From Marinimicrobium sp050113635 (GTDB taxonomy: Bacteria > Pseudomonadota > Gammaproteobacteria > Pseudomonadales > Cellvibrionaceae), in assembly GCF_050113635.1 (NCBI RefSeq), contig NZ_JBNJLT010000004.1, forward strand, positions 186,001 to 250,000: a DNA stretch of 64,000 bases, written 5' to 3'. Below the pieces are notes generated by a model. It worked only from the letters and a program-made list of their open reading frames with translations, did not search any database and was not told the origin of the DNA. Below, piece by piece: positions 1 through 9,202 of this stretch. Positions within the stretch are counted from its first letter, which is position 1; each line of letters starts with the position of its first letter. A program made the position numbers and the translations under genes.

Positions 1-141
1 GTGACGGCCGGACCCAATGTGCAATCCACGGTTAGTTATACCCCACCCTATGGTTACAATCGCCTGCCGGCCTCGGACGCCAAGGCGCATGTACTGGCCA
101 ATGCCGGTGCTGATGTAATCAGCAACTGCGTAGCGCCTTAA
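1..141 (+). CDS. C-terminal fragment of a probable pectate lyase
   Basis: An open frame enters from the left edge and stops at 139-141, giving 46 residues that include SYTPPYGYNRL and end in a DAKAHVLANAGAD-type tail. Tails with a PPY/SY segment followed by an Ala-rich helix and AGA(D) are common at the C-terminus of family PL1 pectate lyases, and the next gene is a PL1 lyase, so a pectin-lyase role is plausible. The catalytic part lies outside the window. A strong hairpin terminator follows at once. Identity is inferred from a short tail and the neighbour only. Confidence 0.5.
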   Translation: MTAGPNVQSTVSYTPPYGYNRLPASDAKAHVLANAGADVISNCVAP

Positions 142-175
142 CACTTCGGCTATCCATTAAGAACGGTTCAGGTTG

Positions 176-210
176 AATCCCGCTGGCATTATTGTCAGCG
201 GGATTTTTTA
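176..210 (+). terminator. Rho-independent terminator after the lyase fragment
   Basis: Ten-base inverted repeat AATCCCGCTG / CAGCGGGATT (176-185 and 196-205) with a ten-base loop, followed by a T-rich run. It lies 35 bases past the stop codon and separates the two lyase genes. Confidence 0.85.
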
Positions 211-232
211 TAGCGGTTGCAGCAACTCGCTA
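211..232. repeat. Short near-perfect palindrome
   Basis: TAGCG-GTTGC-A-GCAAC-T-CGCTA, a 22-base dyad directly after the terminator. It may be a second hairpin or a protein site. The rest of the 142-436 gap shows only the ribosome site (AAGG) for the next gene. Confidence 0.35.
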
Positions 233-436
233 TGAGAAAAGCGCCGGCCCCCTACATTAGAAAACCTGATAATAAAGGCATCTGCCATTTCAAATCGCTC
301 TAGCACGGCCCCTCAAATGAGATGAAATTCACTTTTTAGGCGTGGAATGTGTGATTGAATCAGCTCGCTGAGAGATGGGGAGTCGTTCGGAAAGGATACC
401 TAAAAAATCATAAACATTGACAATAAGGTAAGTCTA

Positions 437-2494
437 ATGAAGATCATCAACCCTCCTGGACGTATCACCCGATACGTCTCTACGCTGTTTTGTGCTTCTC
501 TGTTCAGTGCCGGTGTGGCCTACGCCGATCTCGGTCCCAATTTGGCTTTGGGGGCTGGCGCGGATGGCTCCAGTAAAGGCGGTGGCTCCAGTTACGGTAA
601 CGTCATTGACGGCAACTTATCGAGCTATTGGCAGCCGAGCGGCACTAACAATGAACGCATTGGCGTCAAGAATATCGGGGCCAGTTTCAACACTGTGATC
701 ATTCGTGAACTCAATGGCACGACGACCAGTTGGAGACTGGAGGACCACGATACTGGAACGGTATTCGCCTCTGGCTCATCCCTTGGAAGCGAGCGAATTA
801 TTTCCGGCTTCGGCGACCAAAACGTGTACAAGGTTAACCTGGTTATCGAGAGCGCTTCCAGTGCGCCACAAATCAGTGAGTTCGAGGTGTACTACGAGAC
901 CGGCGGTGGCAGCTCCAGCAGTGAATCCTCCAGCAGCGAAAGCAGCTCATCACAAAGCTCATCCCAGAGCAGCAGTGAAAGCAGCTCGGAAAGCTCTTCA
1001 TCCAGCAGCGATTCTTCACAGAGCAATTCGTCTTCCAGTAGCAGCTCCAGCAGCGTTGGATTCCCGGATTACTCCGGTCCGATCAGTAATGACTGCGTAG
1101 ACCTTGCTACAGACCCGACGGTCAACTGGTACGATACCTCGTTGCAAACAGACCAGGAAATTGTTGAATGTCTGGCGCAAACGCTGGGCCGGGCTGTCGG
1201 TTATGGCGAGAATGCGCTTGGGGGATATGATCCAAATGGCAACAGCCAGTTAACGGTCATCACCAAAAGCGACAGTACCTCGGTGGAACAGCAGATTCTG
1301 GATGCCATCAGTGATGATGATCATAACTGGATTGTTTTCGACAAGAATGACTTTGCCAGCGATTCCGAAATTGGCATGTATCGCTTGCAATGCAGCGAAC
1401 CGGATGTGTTAAGTGCGATTGGCGGTACCGAGGCAGAGTGTATCGATTACCGCCAGTGGTGCGACAACAACGGATACAGCGATGATATTCAGTGCCTGGA
1501 AGAATTCTTCAATGATCGTCTGGATGACAAAGACTTGCCAATCCGTAACCCGGTCATCGGTTCCAACACAACGCTCGATGGTCGAATGAGCAACGCCTAT
1601 TTCCGCTTCAGCGGTTTTGCGATTGGCAAAGACAGCTCCGGGCAGGCCACGCAAACAGCGAACAGTGTTATCTTGACTCATCTGGATTTCCGGGGCGCTG
1701 GCCACACGGAAGACCATGGGTTGGACCCGGATATGATTCGCTCTACCGGTGAATCCCACGATATCTGGATTCACAAGAATACCTTCGACCTCACGGGTGA
1801 TTCCGCGTTTGATGTGAAAGTTGGCGCATACGATATCACCATGTCATTCAACCGGGTGGTGGATGTAAAGCGGTCTACTCTTCACGGTTCCAGTGACAGC
1901 CGTACCATTAACGAAAGCATCACGACAACCATGCACCACAATGCCTTCGTGACCCGCGATGATCTCTACTTTGAGTTCGGTAATACGGCGCGGCGTGTAC
2001 CGCTGTTGCGTCGTGGTACATCGCATATGTTCAACAACGTTTTCGTGAACTATCGCAAAGACATCTTCAGCGTGCGAGTCGGTGGTACGTTATTGTGGGA
2101 AGACAACGCCATTGTCGTGAACGAAGCCTTCCAGGAAAAAGACGATATCAACGATGCCTTGGCCGAATTGCAGGGTAACCTGACCCGCGATATTCGCAGC
2201 AACAGTAATTATCGCGGTGATGGCGTCTACCTGTGGTTCGGCAATTCGGCCTGTGATGTGAATGCAGCGACGCAAACCCAACTCACCGATGCCGGTGGCA
2301 GTGTCGCTGATCTATCGCAGCAATACACCGCGGATTCTCGCTCCACCATCAACGAATTCCGTCTGAACGCCGGGCAGGACCTGATTGATTACGTGAGCGC
2401 CACAGCGGGCAAGTACGGACAGCTGCCCTTCAACTCGCCACTAGCAGGTGATATTTACTACGTATTGAGTCTGGGCAAGGTGCCCTGTCAGTAA
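437..2494 (+). CDS. Secreted modular pectate lyase, family PL1, with discoidin-like domain
   Basis: 685 residues. A signal peptide of about 30 residues ends at VAYA. Residues about 33-152 look like an F5/8 type C (discoidin/CBM32-like) sugar-binding module. Residues about 156-206 are a poly-Ser linker with scattered Glu, Gln and Asp, typical of Cellvibrio and Saccharophagus secreted enzymes. The rest is a parallel beta-helix lyase: the signature around GDSAFDVKVGAYDITMSFN, then VKRSTLHGSSDS and an RRVPLLRRGTSHMFNN segment, match the PL1 calcium-binding Asp, Lys and catalytic Arg regions. It should cleave polygalacturonate by calcium-dependent beta-elimination outside the cell. The preceding fragment is probably a second lyase, so this may be the end of a pectin cluster. 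Fine substrate choice (pectate or methylated pectin) cannot be read from sequence. Confidence 0.88.
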   Translation: MKIINPPGRITRYVSTLFCASLFSAGVAYADLGPNLALGAGADGSSKGGGSSYGNVIDGNLSSYWQPSGTNNERIGVKNIGASFNTVIIRELNGTTTSWRLEDHDTGTVFASGSSLGSERIISGFGDQNVYKVNLVIESASSAPQISEFEVYYETGGGSSSSESSSSESSSSQSSSQSSSESSSESSSSSSDSSQSNSSSSSSSSSVGFPDYSGPISNDCVDLATDPTVNWYDTSLQTDQEIVECLAQTLGRAVGYGENALGGYDPNGNSQLTVITKSDSTSVEQQILDAISDDDHNWIVFDKNDFASDSEIGMYRLQCSEPDVLSAIGGTEAECIDYRQWCDNNGYSDDIQCLEEFFNDRLDDKDLPIRNPVIGSNTTLDGRMSNAYFRFSGFAIGKDSSGQATQTANSVILTHLDFRGAGHTEDHGLDPDMIRSTGESHDIWIHKNTFDLTGDSAFDVKVGAYDITMSFNRVVDVKRSTLHGSSDSRTINESITTTMHHNAFVTRDDLYFEFGNTARRVPLLRRGTSHMFNNVFVNYRKDIFSVRVGGTLLWEDNAIVVNEAFQEKDDINDALAELQGNLTRDIRSNSNYRGDGVYLWFGNSACDVNAATQTQLTDAGGSVADLSQQYTADSRSTINEFRLNAGQDLIDYVSATAGKYGQLPFNSPLAGDIYYVLSLGKVPCQ
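902..1054 (+). repeat. Poly-serine linker coding repeat
   Basis: Degenerate AGC/TCC/TCA/TCT-rich tract encoding about 50 mostly Ser residues between the binding and catalytic modules. Such low-complexity linkers can change length by slippage, although mixed Ser codons here reduce that. Confidence 0.85.
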
Positions 2495-2515
2495 GACACG
2501 CTATTGGCACGAACC

Positions 2516-2626
2516 GCATAAGACGGGGATACCATTATGAGGCCGTTACCCGCCTGGATGGCGGGTAACCCGAGCCCCCATGGATGGGTTCACGGCGTGC
2601 CTCATAATGGTATCCCCGTCTTATGC
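2516..2626. repeat. Composite nested inverted-repeat element
   Basis: The outer arms 2516-2543 and 2599-2626 are perfect 28-base inverted copies. Inside are two more dyads: GTTACCCGCC / GGCGGGTAAC (2545-2554 and 2560-2569), and a CCCAT-GGATGGG hairpin around 2577-2588. The transcript would fold into a three-way cloverleaf-like structure. It lies between the convergent ends of the lyase and plsC. It could end transcription both ways or be a small non-autonomous repeat. No T-run follows, and no second copy is evident in this window. Confidence 0.8.
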
Positions 2627-2651
2627 ACTCCCAGTGTGGCAGTGAAGGTCG

Positions 2652-3413
2652 CTACTCTTTCAACCAGGGACGTTGACCGTCCCTGCGGCCCGCGGGTAAT
2701 TGGGCGGCGGTGGTTTCAATCCATTCCTTGACCTCTTCGGTCAGCTGCTTGCGGTCCTTGCCGTCGCTGTCGATCGGTTCGCCGATCACAATGGTGATCG
2801 TGCCGGGATATTTCAGGAATTGTTTGTGAGGCCAGCACTCGGCGGCGTTGTGGGCGACGGGAATCACTGGTCGACCAGCGGCGCAAGCAATGTCGGCCCC
2901 GCTACGCGCATAGTTTACGACTTCGCCCGGCAGTGTTCGGGTGCCTTCCGGAAAAATCAGTACGCTGTTGCCGTTATTTAACGCCTGCACACCTTTGGTT
3001 TTGACCTCTCGCAAGGCCTTGGTTTTATTGCGCCGGTCAATGGCAATAGGCTTCAACGCTGCGAGGCCCCAGCCAAAGAAAGGAATGCGCAGCAATTCTT
3101 TTTTCAGGATAGTCGACATCGGCTGAAACAACAGCTGCAAATACAGGGTTTCCCAGACGCACTGGTGTTTGGACATGATCACATAAGGCTGTCGCTCTTT
3201 ATGTACATGACCACGCATTTCAATGCGAACGCCGCAGCACAGGCGCAGCCATAGCATTACAAAGCGATTCCACTGGTTAATCAGCCGGTAACGCTGCGGA
3301 TAAGGCAGCAGTGGCCAGATCAGAGAGCTCAGCGTGCCGAAAATAACACCCGAGCCAAAGTAGCCGATGTTAAACAGGGCGGCCCGGATGTAGAGAAAAC
3401 AACAATACAACAC
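2652..3413 (-). CDS. plsC: 1-acyl-sn-glycerol-3-phosphate acyltransferase
   Basis: 253 residues. It transfers an acyl chain to lysophosphatidic acid, making phosphatidic acid at the inner membrane. The H-x4-acid motif is seen as SKHQCVWET (H83, E88; Glu replaces the usual Asp, as in many gammaproteobacteria), and FPEGTRT is at 154-160. An N-terminal hydrophobic stretch (about 8-35) anchors it. The start is GTG at 3413, six bases after the gmhB stop, so the two are co-transcribed. The order glyQ-glyS-gmhB-plsC matches the Pseudomonas chromosome near the origin. Confidence 0.9.
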   Translation of the reverse strand: MLYCCFLYIRAALFNIGYFGSGVIFGTLSSLIWPLLPYPQRYRLINQWNRFVMLWLRLCCGVRIEMRGHVHKERQPYVIMSKHQCVWETLYLQLLFQPMSTILKKELLRIPFFGWGLAALKPIAIDRRNKTKALREVKTKGVQALNNGNSVLIFPEGTRTLPGEVVNYARSGADIACAAGRPVIPVAHNAAECWPHKQFLKYPGTITIVIGEPIDSDGKDRKQLTEEVKEWIETTAAQLPAGRRDGQRPWLKE

Positions 3414-3419
3414 AGTGCG

Positions 3420-3995
3420 TTATCCCAGGTCAGAGGCGTCAGCGTTACTCAGCAAGGCATCCGCCGCTGAGGCGAGGTCATCAAACCGTAACAGATCGGC
3501 CAATGTATGTTCGTCAAAGTGATCGGCCAGGGTGGCCTCGGTAGTGGCGCCCCGCCCGGTTCGCACGAGGCAGGGGCGACAGCCTTTGGCAAGCGCTGCC
3601 TGAAGATCCTTGAGGTTGTCCCCAATAAACCAGGTGCCCTGCACTGAAGTATTGAACTCCGCTTCCATAGCGTCGAGCATGCCGGTACGCGGTTTACGGC
3701 ATTTACAGTCGTCGTCCGGGTGATGAGGGCAGTAGAAAATAGCTTCTAGCTTGCCGCCATGCTCCTCTACCAGAGCCGATAGTTTGGCATGCATCGCCTC
3801 CAGATCATCCAGATCAAAGAGGCCGCGTGCGAGGCCGGACTGGTTGGTGGCCACCACGGGCGTGAAGCCGGCGCGACTGAGCCGGGCGATGGCTTCGATG
3901 CTGCCGGGGATAGGCTGACACTCGTCGGCAGACCGGATGTAGTCACCGGCGTCTTCATTGATCACGCCATCCCGGTCCAGAATGATCAGTTTCAT
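3420..3995 (-). CDS. gmhB: D-glycero-beta-D-manno-heptose 1,7-bisphosphate 7-phosphatase
   Basis: 191 residues, HAD superfamily. It removes the 7-phosphate from heptose bisphosphate in ADP-heptose synthesis for the LPS core. The nucleophile motif DRDGVIN gives D7 and acid D9. ATNQSG (49-54) is motif II, and the zinc loop CPHHPDDDCKC supplies C89, H91, C97 and C99. The ATG has a GGGAG ribosome site. It sits between glyS and plsC in one minus-strand operon. Confidence 0.92.
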   Translation of the reverse strand: MKLIILDRDGVINEDAGDYIRSADECQPIPGSIEAIARLSRAGFTPVVATNQSGLARGLFDLDDLEAMHAKLSALVEEHGGKLEAIFYCPHHPDDDCKCRKPRTGMLDAMEAEFNTSVQGTWFIGDNLKDLQAALAKGCRPCLVRTGRGATTEATLADHFDEHTLADLLRFDDLASAADALLSNADASDLG

Positions 3996-4011
3996 GGCGG
4001 TGCTCCCTTAT

Positions 4012-4038
4012 TGGGTACGACAGCAAATGGGTACGACA
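4012..4038. repeat. Short direct repeat between gmhB and glyS
   Basis: TGGGTACGACA occurs at 4012-4022 and again at 4028-4038, 16 bases apart, in the 50-base spacer. Probably a small tandem duplication with no evident role. Confidence 0.4.
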
Positions 4039-4045
4039 ATAAACG

Positions 4046-6121
4046 TTAGCTTTTACTGGGCGCCAACAGTGAAACATCAGCGACGGCCAGGAACAGATCA
4101 CCCAGTTGGCGCAGTAACGCCAGGCGGTTATTGCGCAACGGTTCGTTGTCAGCGTTGACCATGACCTGATCAAAAAAGCGGTCCACGGGTTCCTGCAAAT
4201 CAGCCAGCTGGGTCAACGCTTCAGTGTAGGTGCGCTGCTTGAACAGTGGCGTGACCTGTTGAGTTTTGGTGGCCACGGCTTCGGCCAGTGCCTGTTCTGC
4301 GGCTTCTTGCAGTAACTGGGGATCGACCGATGCGGCACCGCCATCCGACTTGCTCAGAATGTTGGCTACCCGTTTATTGGCGGCGGCCAATGCCTGTGCC
4401 TGGGGCAACTGGTAGAACTCGTGAACGGCTTTGACGCGTCGGTCAATATCCAGCGGATTGGTCACCTGACGGGCACTGACGGCGAGAAACACCTCGACGG
4501 GAATGCCCAGGTCCTCATACCAGGCACGGAAGCGCTCCAGCATGTAATCCAGAATGCGATCCACCAGACCGTCGGTATCGGTCAGGCCGGTGTGTTGCAT
4601 GACGGCACTTTCCAGAAGCTGGCGTAAATCCAGATCCAGGCCTTTATCCACCAGCAAACGCAGTACACCAAGGCTGGCGCGACGCAGGGCAAAGGGATCT
4701 TTTGAACCGGTGGGCTGCTGGCCGATACCGAAAATGCCGGTAATGGTATCCAGGCGGTCCGCCAGCGCGATGATGGCGCCCGTGGTGGAGGTGGGCAGTG
4801 CATCGCCGGCAAAGCGCGGCTGGTACTGTTCCTGCATCGCGAGGGCGACGTCATTGGGCTCGCCATCATTGCGGGCGTAATAGTAGCCCGCAATACCCTG
4901 CATGTTGTCGAACTCCAGCACCATTTCGGTGACCAGGTCGGATTTGCACAGCTGTCCGGCGCGCTCGGCCAGTGCTGTATCGACACCGAGTTCGGCGGCA
5001 ATGTGTTTGGCCAGGGCAGCAATGCGCTCGGTTTTCTCGAAAAGACTGCCCAGTTGCTTTTGAAACACAATGGACTTGAGCGCGTCGCGGCGACTTTCCA
5101 GGCTGTGCTTCAGGTCGGTTTCGAAAAAGAAAGCGGCGTCCGACAAGCGCGGGCGGATCACCCGCTCGTTCCCGTCGATCACCTGAGCCGGGTCTTCGCT
5201 TTCGAGGTTGGCCACGGTGATGAAGTGCGGCATCAACTGGCCGTTGCTATCCACCACATGAAAATATTTCTGATGCTCTTTCATCGAGGCGATCAGCGCT
5301 TCGGCGGGCACGGAAAGGAACCGCTCTTCAAAGTTACCCAGCAACGCCACCGGCCACTCTACCAGCGCGGTCACTTCATCGAGCAATTCGTTATCAATAA
5401 CAGCGGTGCCGTTGACGGCTTTCGCCTCGGCCTCTACCTGTTCGCGAATCAATTGGCGGCGCGCGTCCCTGTCGGCCAGCACGTAACCGGTGGACGCCAG
5501 CGTTTCCAGGTAGTCGTGCGGGCTGAACAGCTCGATATCACGGTTGTAGTGGAAACGGTGGCCGCGTGTCTGACGACCGGCTTGCAGGCCGAGTACGCTT
5601 GCGTCTACCACTTGCTCCCCATAAAGCATGACCAGCCAGTGAACCGGGCGGACAAACTCGGTGCGGCTTGCGCCCCAGCGCATGCGCTTGGCGATAGGCA
5701 GCTTGCCCAAGGCGTCGTTGACAATGCCGCCGAGCAATTCGGTCACGGACTGACCGCCGGCGCGAGTACGGGCCACCAGCTTGTCAGCCTTGCCGTCGTT
5801 CTCAGTGGCCAGCTCACTGACGCTGAGGCCGTTTTTGGCGGCGAAGGCTTCGGCGGCCTTGGTTGGCTGGCCCTCTGCGTCAAAGGCGATTTTGGCGGGT
5901 GGACCCCAGGTGAGCACTTCGCGCACGGGGGTTTGCTCGGCCAACTCTCTGACCAGTATCGCCAGGCGGCGCGGACTGGCGTAGGCATGCAGAGAGTCGT
6001 AGGCAAGATCCTGTGACGCCAGGCCTTGGGCAACGCCATCGCGCAGCGCGTTCATCAGGGTTTTCAGAGCTTTGGGGGGCAGTTCTTCGGTGCCCAGTTC
6101 AAACAAAAAATCGGCGCTCAT
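4046..6121 (-). CDS. glyS: Glycyl-tRNA synthetase beta subunit
   Basis: 691 residues, the normal length. It begins with the family hallmark FLFELGTEELPPKAL and has the conserved GHRFHYN and MKEHQKYFHV segments. The HD-like domain and the C-terminal anticodon-binding region (DRFFDQVMVN) follow. It forms the alpha2beta2 enzyme that charges tRNA-Gly. The start ATG at 6121 overlaps the glyQ stop by four bases (ATGA), giving translational coupling that suits equal subunit supply. Confidence 0.97.
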   Translation of the reverse strand: MSADFLFELGTEELPPKALKTLMNALRDGVAQGLASQDLAYDSLHAYASPRRLAILVRELAEQTPVREVLTWGPPAKIAFDAEGQPTKAAEAFAAKNGLSVSELATENDGKADKLVARTRAGGQSVTELLGGIVNDALGKLPIAKRMRWGASRTEFVRPVHWLVMLYGEQVVDASVLGLQAGRQTRGHRFHYNRDIELFSPHDYLETLASTGYVLADRDARRQLIREQVEAEAKAVNGTAVIDNELLDEVTALVEWPVALLGNFEERFLSVPAEALIASMKEHQKYFHVVDSNGQLMPHFITVANLESEDPAQVIDGNERVIRPRLSDAAFFFETDLKHSLESRRDALKSIVFQKQLGSLFEKTERIAALAKHIAAELGVDTALAERAGQLCKSDLVTEMVLEFDNMQGIAGYYYARNDGEPNDVALAMQEQYQPRFAGDALPTSTTGAIIALADRLDTITGIFGIGQQPTGSKDPFALRRASLGVLRLLVDKGLDLDLRQLLESAVMQHTGLTDTDGLVDRILDYMLERFRAWYEDLGIPVEVFLAVSARQVTNPLDIDRRVKAVHEFYQLPQAQALAAANKRVANILSKSDGGAASVDPQLLQEAAEQALAEAVATKTQQVTPLFKQRTYTEALTQLADLQEPVDRFFDQVMVNADNEPLRNNRLALLRQLGDLFLAVADVSLLAPSKS

Positions 6122-7083
6122 GACTTGTCTCCCTCGGCGGCGGCGAGAAGTTCGTTGCGTAATGCGTCGGGGGCCAGCGGGAAGCCGAGCGATTTGCGCG
6201 TATCGAAATAGGCTTGCGCCACGGCTCTTGCCAGGGTGCGCACGCGAAGAATGAAGCGCTGGCGCTCGGTCACGGAAATGGCGTGGCGGGCGTCCAGCAG
6301 GTTGAAAGCGTGTGACGCTTTCATGACCATTTCATACGCGGGCAGCGGCAGGCCCTGTTCAATCAGGCGGGTGCTCTCGCGTTCGTAAACATCAAAACTG
6401 TGGAACAGAAACTCGGTGTCGGCCTGCTCGAAATTATAGTGAGACATTTCCACTTCATTTTGATGAAACACATCCCCGTACGTGACCTTGTCGCCCGCCG
6501 GGTTAATGGTCCACACCAGATCGAAGATGGAGTCCACGCCCTGCAGATACATGGCGATTCGCTCCAGGCCATACGTGATCTCCCCGGTGACCGGGTAACA
6601 CTCCAGGCCGCCAGCCTGTTGGAAATAGGTAAACTGGGTGACTTCCATGCCGTTCAGCCACACTTCCCAGCCCAGGCCCCAGGCGCCGAGTGTCGGAGAC
6701 TCCCAGTTGTCTTCCACAAAGCGGATGTCATGCACCGCCGGATCAATGCCCAGTTCCCTCAGGGAGCCCAGATACAGTTCCTGAATATCCGTGGGAGAGG
6801 GTTTCATGACCACTTGGAACTGATAATAGTGCTGCAAGCGGTTGGGGTTTTCACCGTAGCGTCCATCGGTGGGGCGGCGGCACGGTTGCACATAGGCCGC
6901 GTTCCAGGTTTCCGGGCCAATCGCGCGCAGGAACGTGGACGGGTGAAAGGTGCCAGCGCCAACTTCCATATCCAGAGGCTGCAGAATCACACAACCCTGG
7001 CGGGCCCAGTACGACTGCAGGGCGAGAATCAGCCCCTGAAAGGTTCCTATATCGGGGCGTTCGGCGGTTTGGCTGTCGGTCAC
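6118..7083 (-). CDS. glyQ: Glycyl-tRNA synthetase alpha subunit
   Basis: Catalytic class II subunit, with TFQGLILALQSYWARQGC, PLDMEVGAGTFHP and the conserved CYPVTGEITYGLER region. I chose the GTG at 7083 (protein starting TDSQTAERPDIGTFQ, 321 residues) because it has a GGGAGG ribosome site and matches the family N-terminus. An upstream ATG at 7128 would add 15 residues not seen in homologues. It is the first gene of the operon with glyS, gmhB and plsC. No glycine riboswitch was seen upstream. Confidence 0.95.
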   Translation of the reverse strand: MTDSQTAERPDIGTFQGLILALQSYWARQGCVILQPLDMEVGAGTFHPSTFLRAIGPETWNAAYVQPCRRPTDGRYGENPNRLQHYYQFQVVMKPSPTDIQELYLGSLRELGIDPAVHDIRFVEDNWESPTLGAWGLGWEVWLNGMEVTQFTYFQQAGGLECYPVTGEITYGLERIAMYLQGVDSIFDLVWTINPAGDKVTYGDVFHQNEVEMSHYNFEQADTEFLFHSFDVYERESTRLIEQGLPLPAYEMVMKASHAFNLLDARHAISVTERQRFILRVRTLARAVAQAYFDTRKSLGFPLAPDALRNELLAAAEGDKS

Positions 7084-7335
7084 GAGGATGTTGCCTCCCA
7101 GCATGGGGTCGAAAAATTGATTGGGCACCGGCAGTGCACAAAACCGGCGATTATACCGGTAGAAGGGGGTGGATTGGTACGGCTGGCGTTCAGTCCGGAC
7201 GCATTTTCCCGTAAACTGCTCCAGAAGTTGACGTCTCCTTCGGTTTCTGGAGAAGCCGTGGTGGATTTTTGCCGTTGGGGCTCACTCTGAACAGCCTTGG
7301 AGCTGTGTGACGAGAGGGCTGGGAGGACAGCAGGA

Positions 7336-8217
7336 TTGAAAGAAACACTGGCGCTTGGGCTGCTGAAATTGATCGGTGCGTTGCCGTTGGGTGTGGGGCG
7401 CGCTATGGGTGCCACTGTGGGCTGGATGACTTGGCTCTCCAGTGGGCGTTCAGCGCGTATTACCCGGCAGAATCTGGCGCACTGCCAGCCGCACATCACG
7501 GGGCGGGCCCGCGAGCGACTGGTGCGCCAAAGCCTGACAGAAACGGGCAAAACGGCCGCGGAAGCAGCCGCCGTGTGGCGGCATTCCTGGCCTTGGCTTC
7601 AACGCCGTATTCGGGGTGTGGAAGGTGATGAAGCACTAAAAGCGGCACTGGCAGAGGGCCGGGGTGTGTTGGTGTTGGCGCCGCACCTGGGCAACTGGGA
7701 GGTGGTGGCCCCGTTTCTGGCCAGCTATGCCCGCCTGACGGCGCTCTATCAGCCTCCTCGCCAGCCGGGTCTGGACAAATTGGTGCTGGTCGGGCGCAGT
7801 AAACCCAACATTGATATGGCACCAACCAATCGTCGTGGTGTCAGTCAGTTACTGAAGGCGTTGCAACGCGGTGAGATCGTGGGCATTTTGCCCGATCAAG
7901 TGCCTGAGGTTGGCAATGGTGCCGAGGTGGCTCCCTTTTTTCGCCAGCCGGCGCTAACCATGACGCTGGTGCACAGTTTGATTCAGCGCACGGGTTGTCG
8001 AGTGGTCAGTGTATTTGCGCAACGCGTGCCGAAAGGCTTTAAAATGGTCGTTTTGCCAGCCGATGAACGTATATACGATGACGACGTGGTGACATCAGTG
8101 ACCGGTCTGAATCGAAGTGTTGAGGATTGTGTGCTGCGTGCGCCAGTACAGTACCAGTGGGAATACAAGCGGTTTCGCCGCTTGCCCGATGGCTACCAGG
8201 ATCCTTATCAACAATAG
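7336..8217 (+). CDS. Lipid A biosynthesis acyltransferase, LpxL/HtrB type
   Basis: 293 residues from a TTG at 7336 with a GGGAGG ribosome site 9 bases upstream; an earlier in-frame TTG at 7297 lacks one. The acyltransferase motif APHLGNWEVV gives H117 and E122, and a GILPDQVP segment follows. The family adds a secondary acyl chain to Kdo2-lipid IVA or its acylated form at the inner membrane. It diverges from glyQ, and a similar htrB-like gene lies near glyQS in Pseudomonas. Which acyl chain or position it modifies cannot be told. Confidence 0.85.
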   Translation: MKETLALGLLKLIGALPLGVGRAMGATVGWMTWLSSGRSARITRQNLAHCQPHITGRARERLVRQSLTETGKTAAEAAAVWRHSWPWLQRRIRGVEGDEALKAALAEGRGVLVLAPHLGNWEVVAPFLASYARLTALYQPPRQPGLDKLVLVGRSKPNIDMAPTNRRGVSQLLKALQRGEIVGILPDQVPEVGNGAEVAPFFRQPALTMTLVHSLIQRTGCRVVSVFAQRVPKGFKMVVLPADERIYDDDVVTSVTGLNRSVEDCVLRAPVQYQWEYKRFRRLPDGYQDPYQQ

Positions 8218-8311
8218 GTTTACATTTATTGACGGAAGTTCTTTGGGCCGCTTTGCCCAGGCGTTTCCGGTGTAAGTTACACTAGCTGACTGACAAATTT
8301 TGGAAGGAAAT

Positions 8312-9202
8312 ATGGTGAGTTGCCCCCTGAATACCTCCTGGATGAACCTCATTCGTAGAATTCGCGTGAAAGCGGTGTTTAGAAAATCCGTTTGGGTCGT
8401 TGCCGCGGCGACTGTGCTTTCCGCTTGCAGCAGTGGCCATGTTCTGGTGAAAAAGTCGGATATGGAGGCGGCCAATCAGTGCCTGCTCTCTCAGCAAAAG
8501 CGTGATGAAAGCCTTGTTCGTCAACAGGAGCAGATGGCGGAAACCCTCTCGCTGTTACAAAAAACCGTAGAAATGCAACAACAGGGCGATACCGCTCTGC
8601 GCGATTTTATCCAGGTGGCCCGCCAGGGGCTGGATGATGAGCCAGGGCAGCTGCGCTGCCCGCCCGCCAGCACTGGCCAGGGTGTGAGCGGTAACCAGAA
8701 TGTCCTGGATAAAAAAATTGTGGGTGCTACCGAGCGTGTGCTGTTGACCGATCTGGGGATTGTGCTGCAATCCCGGGTGGACACTGGGGCAACCACTTCG
8801 TCACTGGATGCGCGCGATATTGAGATTTTCGAGCGCAACGGCGAGGAATGGGTCCGCTTTAAAATTCAGGACCCGGATATGGAGGAGCTGGTGGAACTGG
8901 AGCGTCCGCGCTCTCGCAAGGTACGCATCGTTCAGGCCAACAGTGAAGAGACGGAAAGTCGGCCTGTAGTGGAAATGCGCATTACCATGGGCTCTTTAAC
9001 CCAGATGGCGGAGTTCACGCTCTCGGATCGCAGCCACATGGAGTACCCCATGTTGATTGGCCGCAATATTTTGCGGGACCTGATGCTGGTGGATGTCGCT
9101 CAGGATAATGTCACTGAGCCACAATCGCCCACGTCGGCCACCAGCCGTAATAGCAGCAGTAGCCGCAACGACAACCCGGCTGACGAGAGCGACTCAGAAT
9201 GA
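8312..9202 (+). CDS. Retropepsin-like aspartic protease, lipoprotein
   Basis: About 296 residues. A lipobox (LSAC, C39) predicts a lipid-anchored periplasmic protein. A coiled-coil-like stretch (about 48-105) follows. A retropepsin-type domain starts near residue 133, with active-site DTGATTSS (D157) and a C-terminal MLIGRNILRDL segment, as in the RimB/COG4067 family, often mislabelled ATP-dependent zinc protease. A low-complexity Ser/Asn/Asp tail ends the protein. It is the first gene of a tightly overlapping trio with the transglutaminase-7TM and ATP-grasp genes. Starts at 8300 (TTG) or 8342 (ATG) are also possible. The substrate is unknown. Confidence 0.82.
   Translation: MVSCPLNTSWMNLIRRIRVKAVFRKSVWVVAAATVLSACSSGHVLVKKSDMEAANQCLLSQQKRDESLVRQQEQMAETLSLLQKTVEMQQQGDTALRDFIQVARQGLDDEPGQLRCPPASTGQGVSGNQNVLDKKIVGATERVLLTDLGIVLQSRVDTGATTSSLDARDIEIFERNGEEWVRFKIQDPDMEELVELERPRSRKVRIVQANSEETESRPVVEMRITMGSLTQMAEFTLSDRSHMEYPMLIGRNILRDLMLVDVAQDNVTEPQSPTSATSRNSSSSRNDNPADESDSE

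Noticed and set aside
902..1054. Repetitive tract that could suggest a CRISPR or tandem-repeat array
   Set aside because: It is in frame and encodes a poly-serine linker; there are no unique spacers or regular repeat units.
2537..2731. 64-codon open frame
   Set aside because: It runs through the nested inverted repeat and into the 3' end of plsC; not a real gene.
5003..6016. 337-codon open frame on the plus strand
   Set aside because: Lies wholly antisense to glyS, has no ribosome site or recognisable domain, and is explained by the GC-rich codon bias of glyS.
7084..7335. Possible glycine riboswitch or T-box before glyQ
   Set aside because: No tandem aptamer, specifier loop or T-box sequence could be recognised, and such control of glyQS is not typical of gammaproteobacteria.
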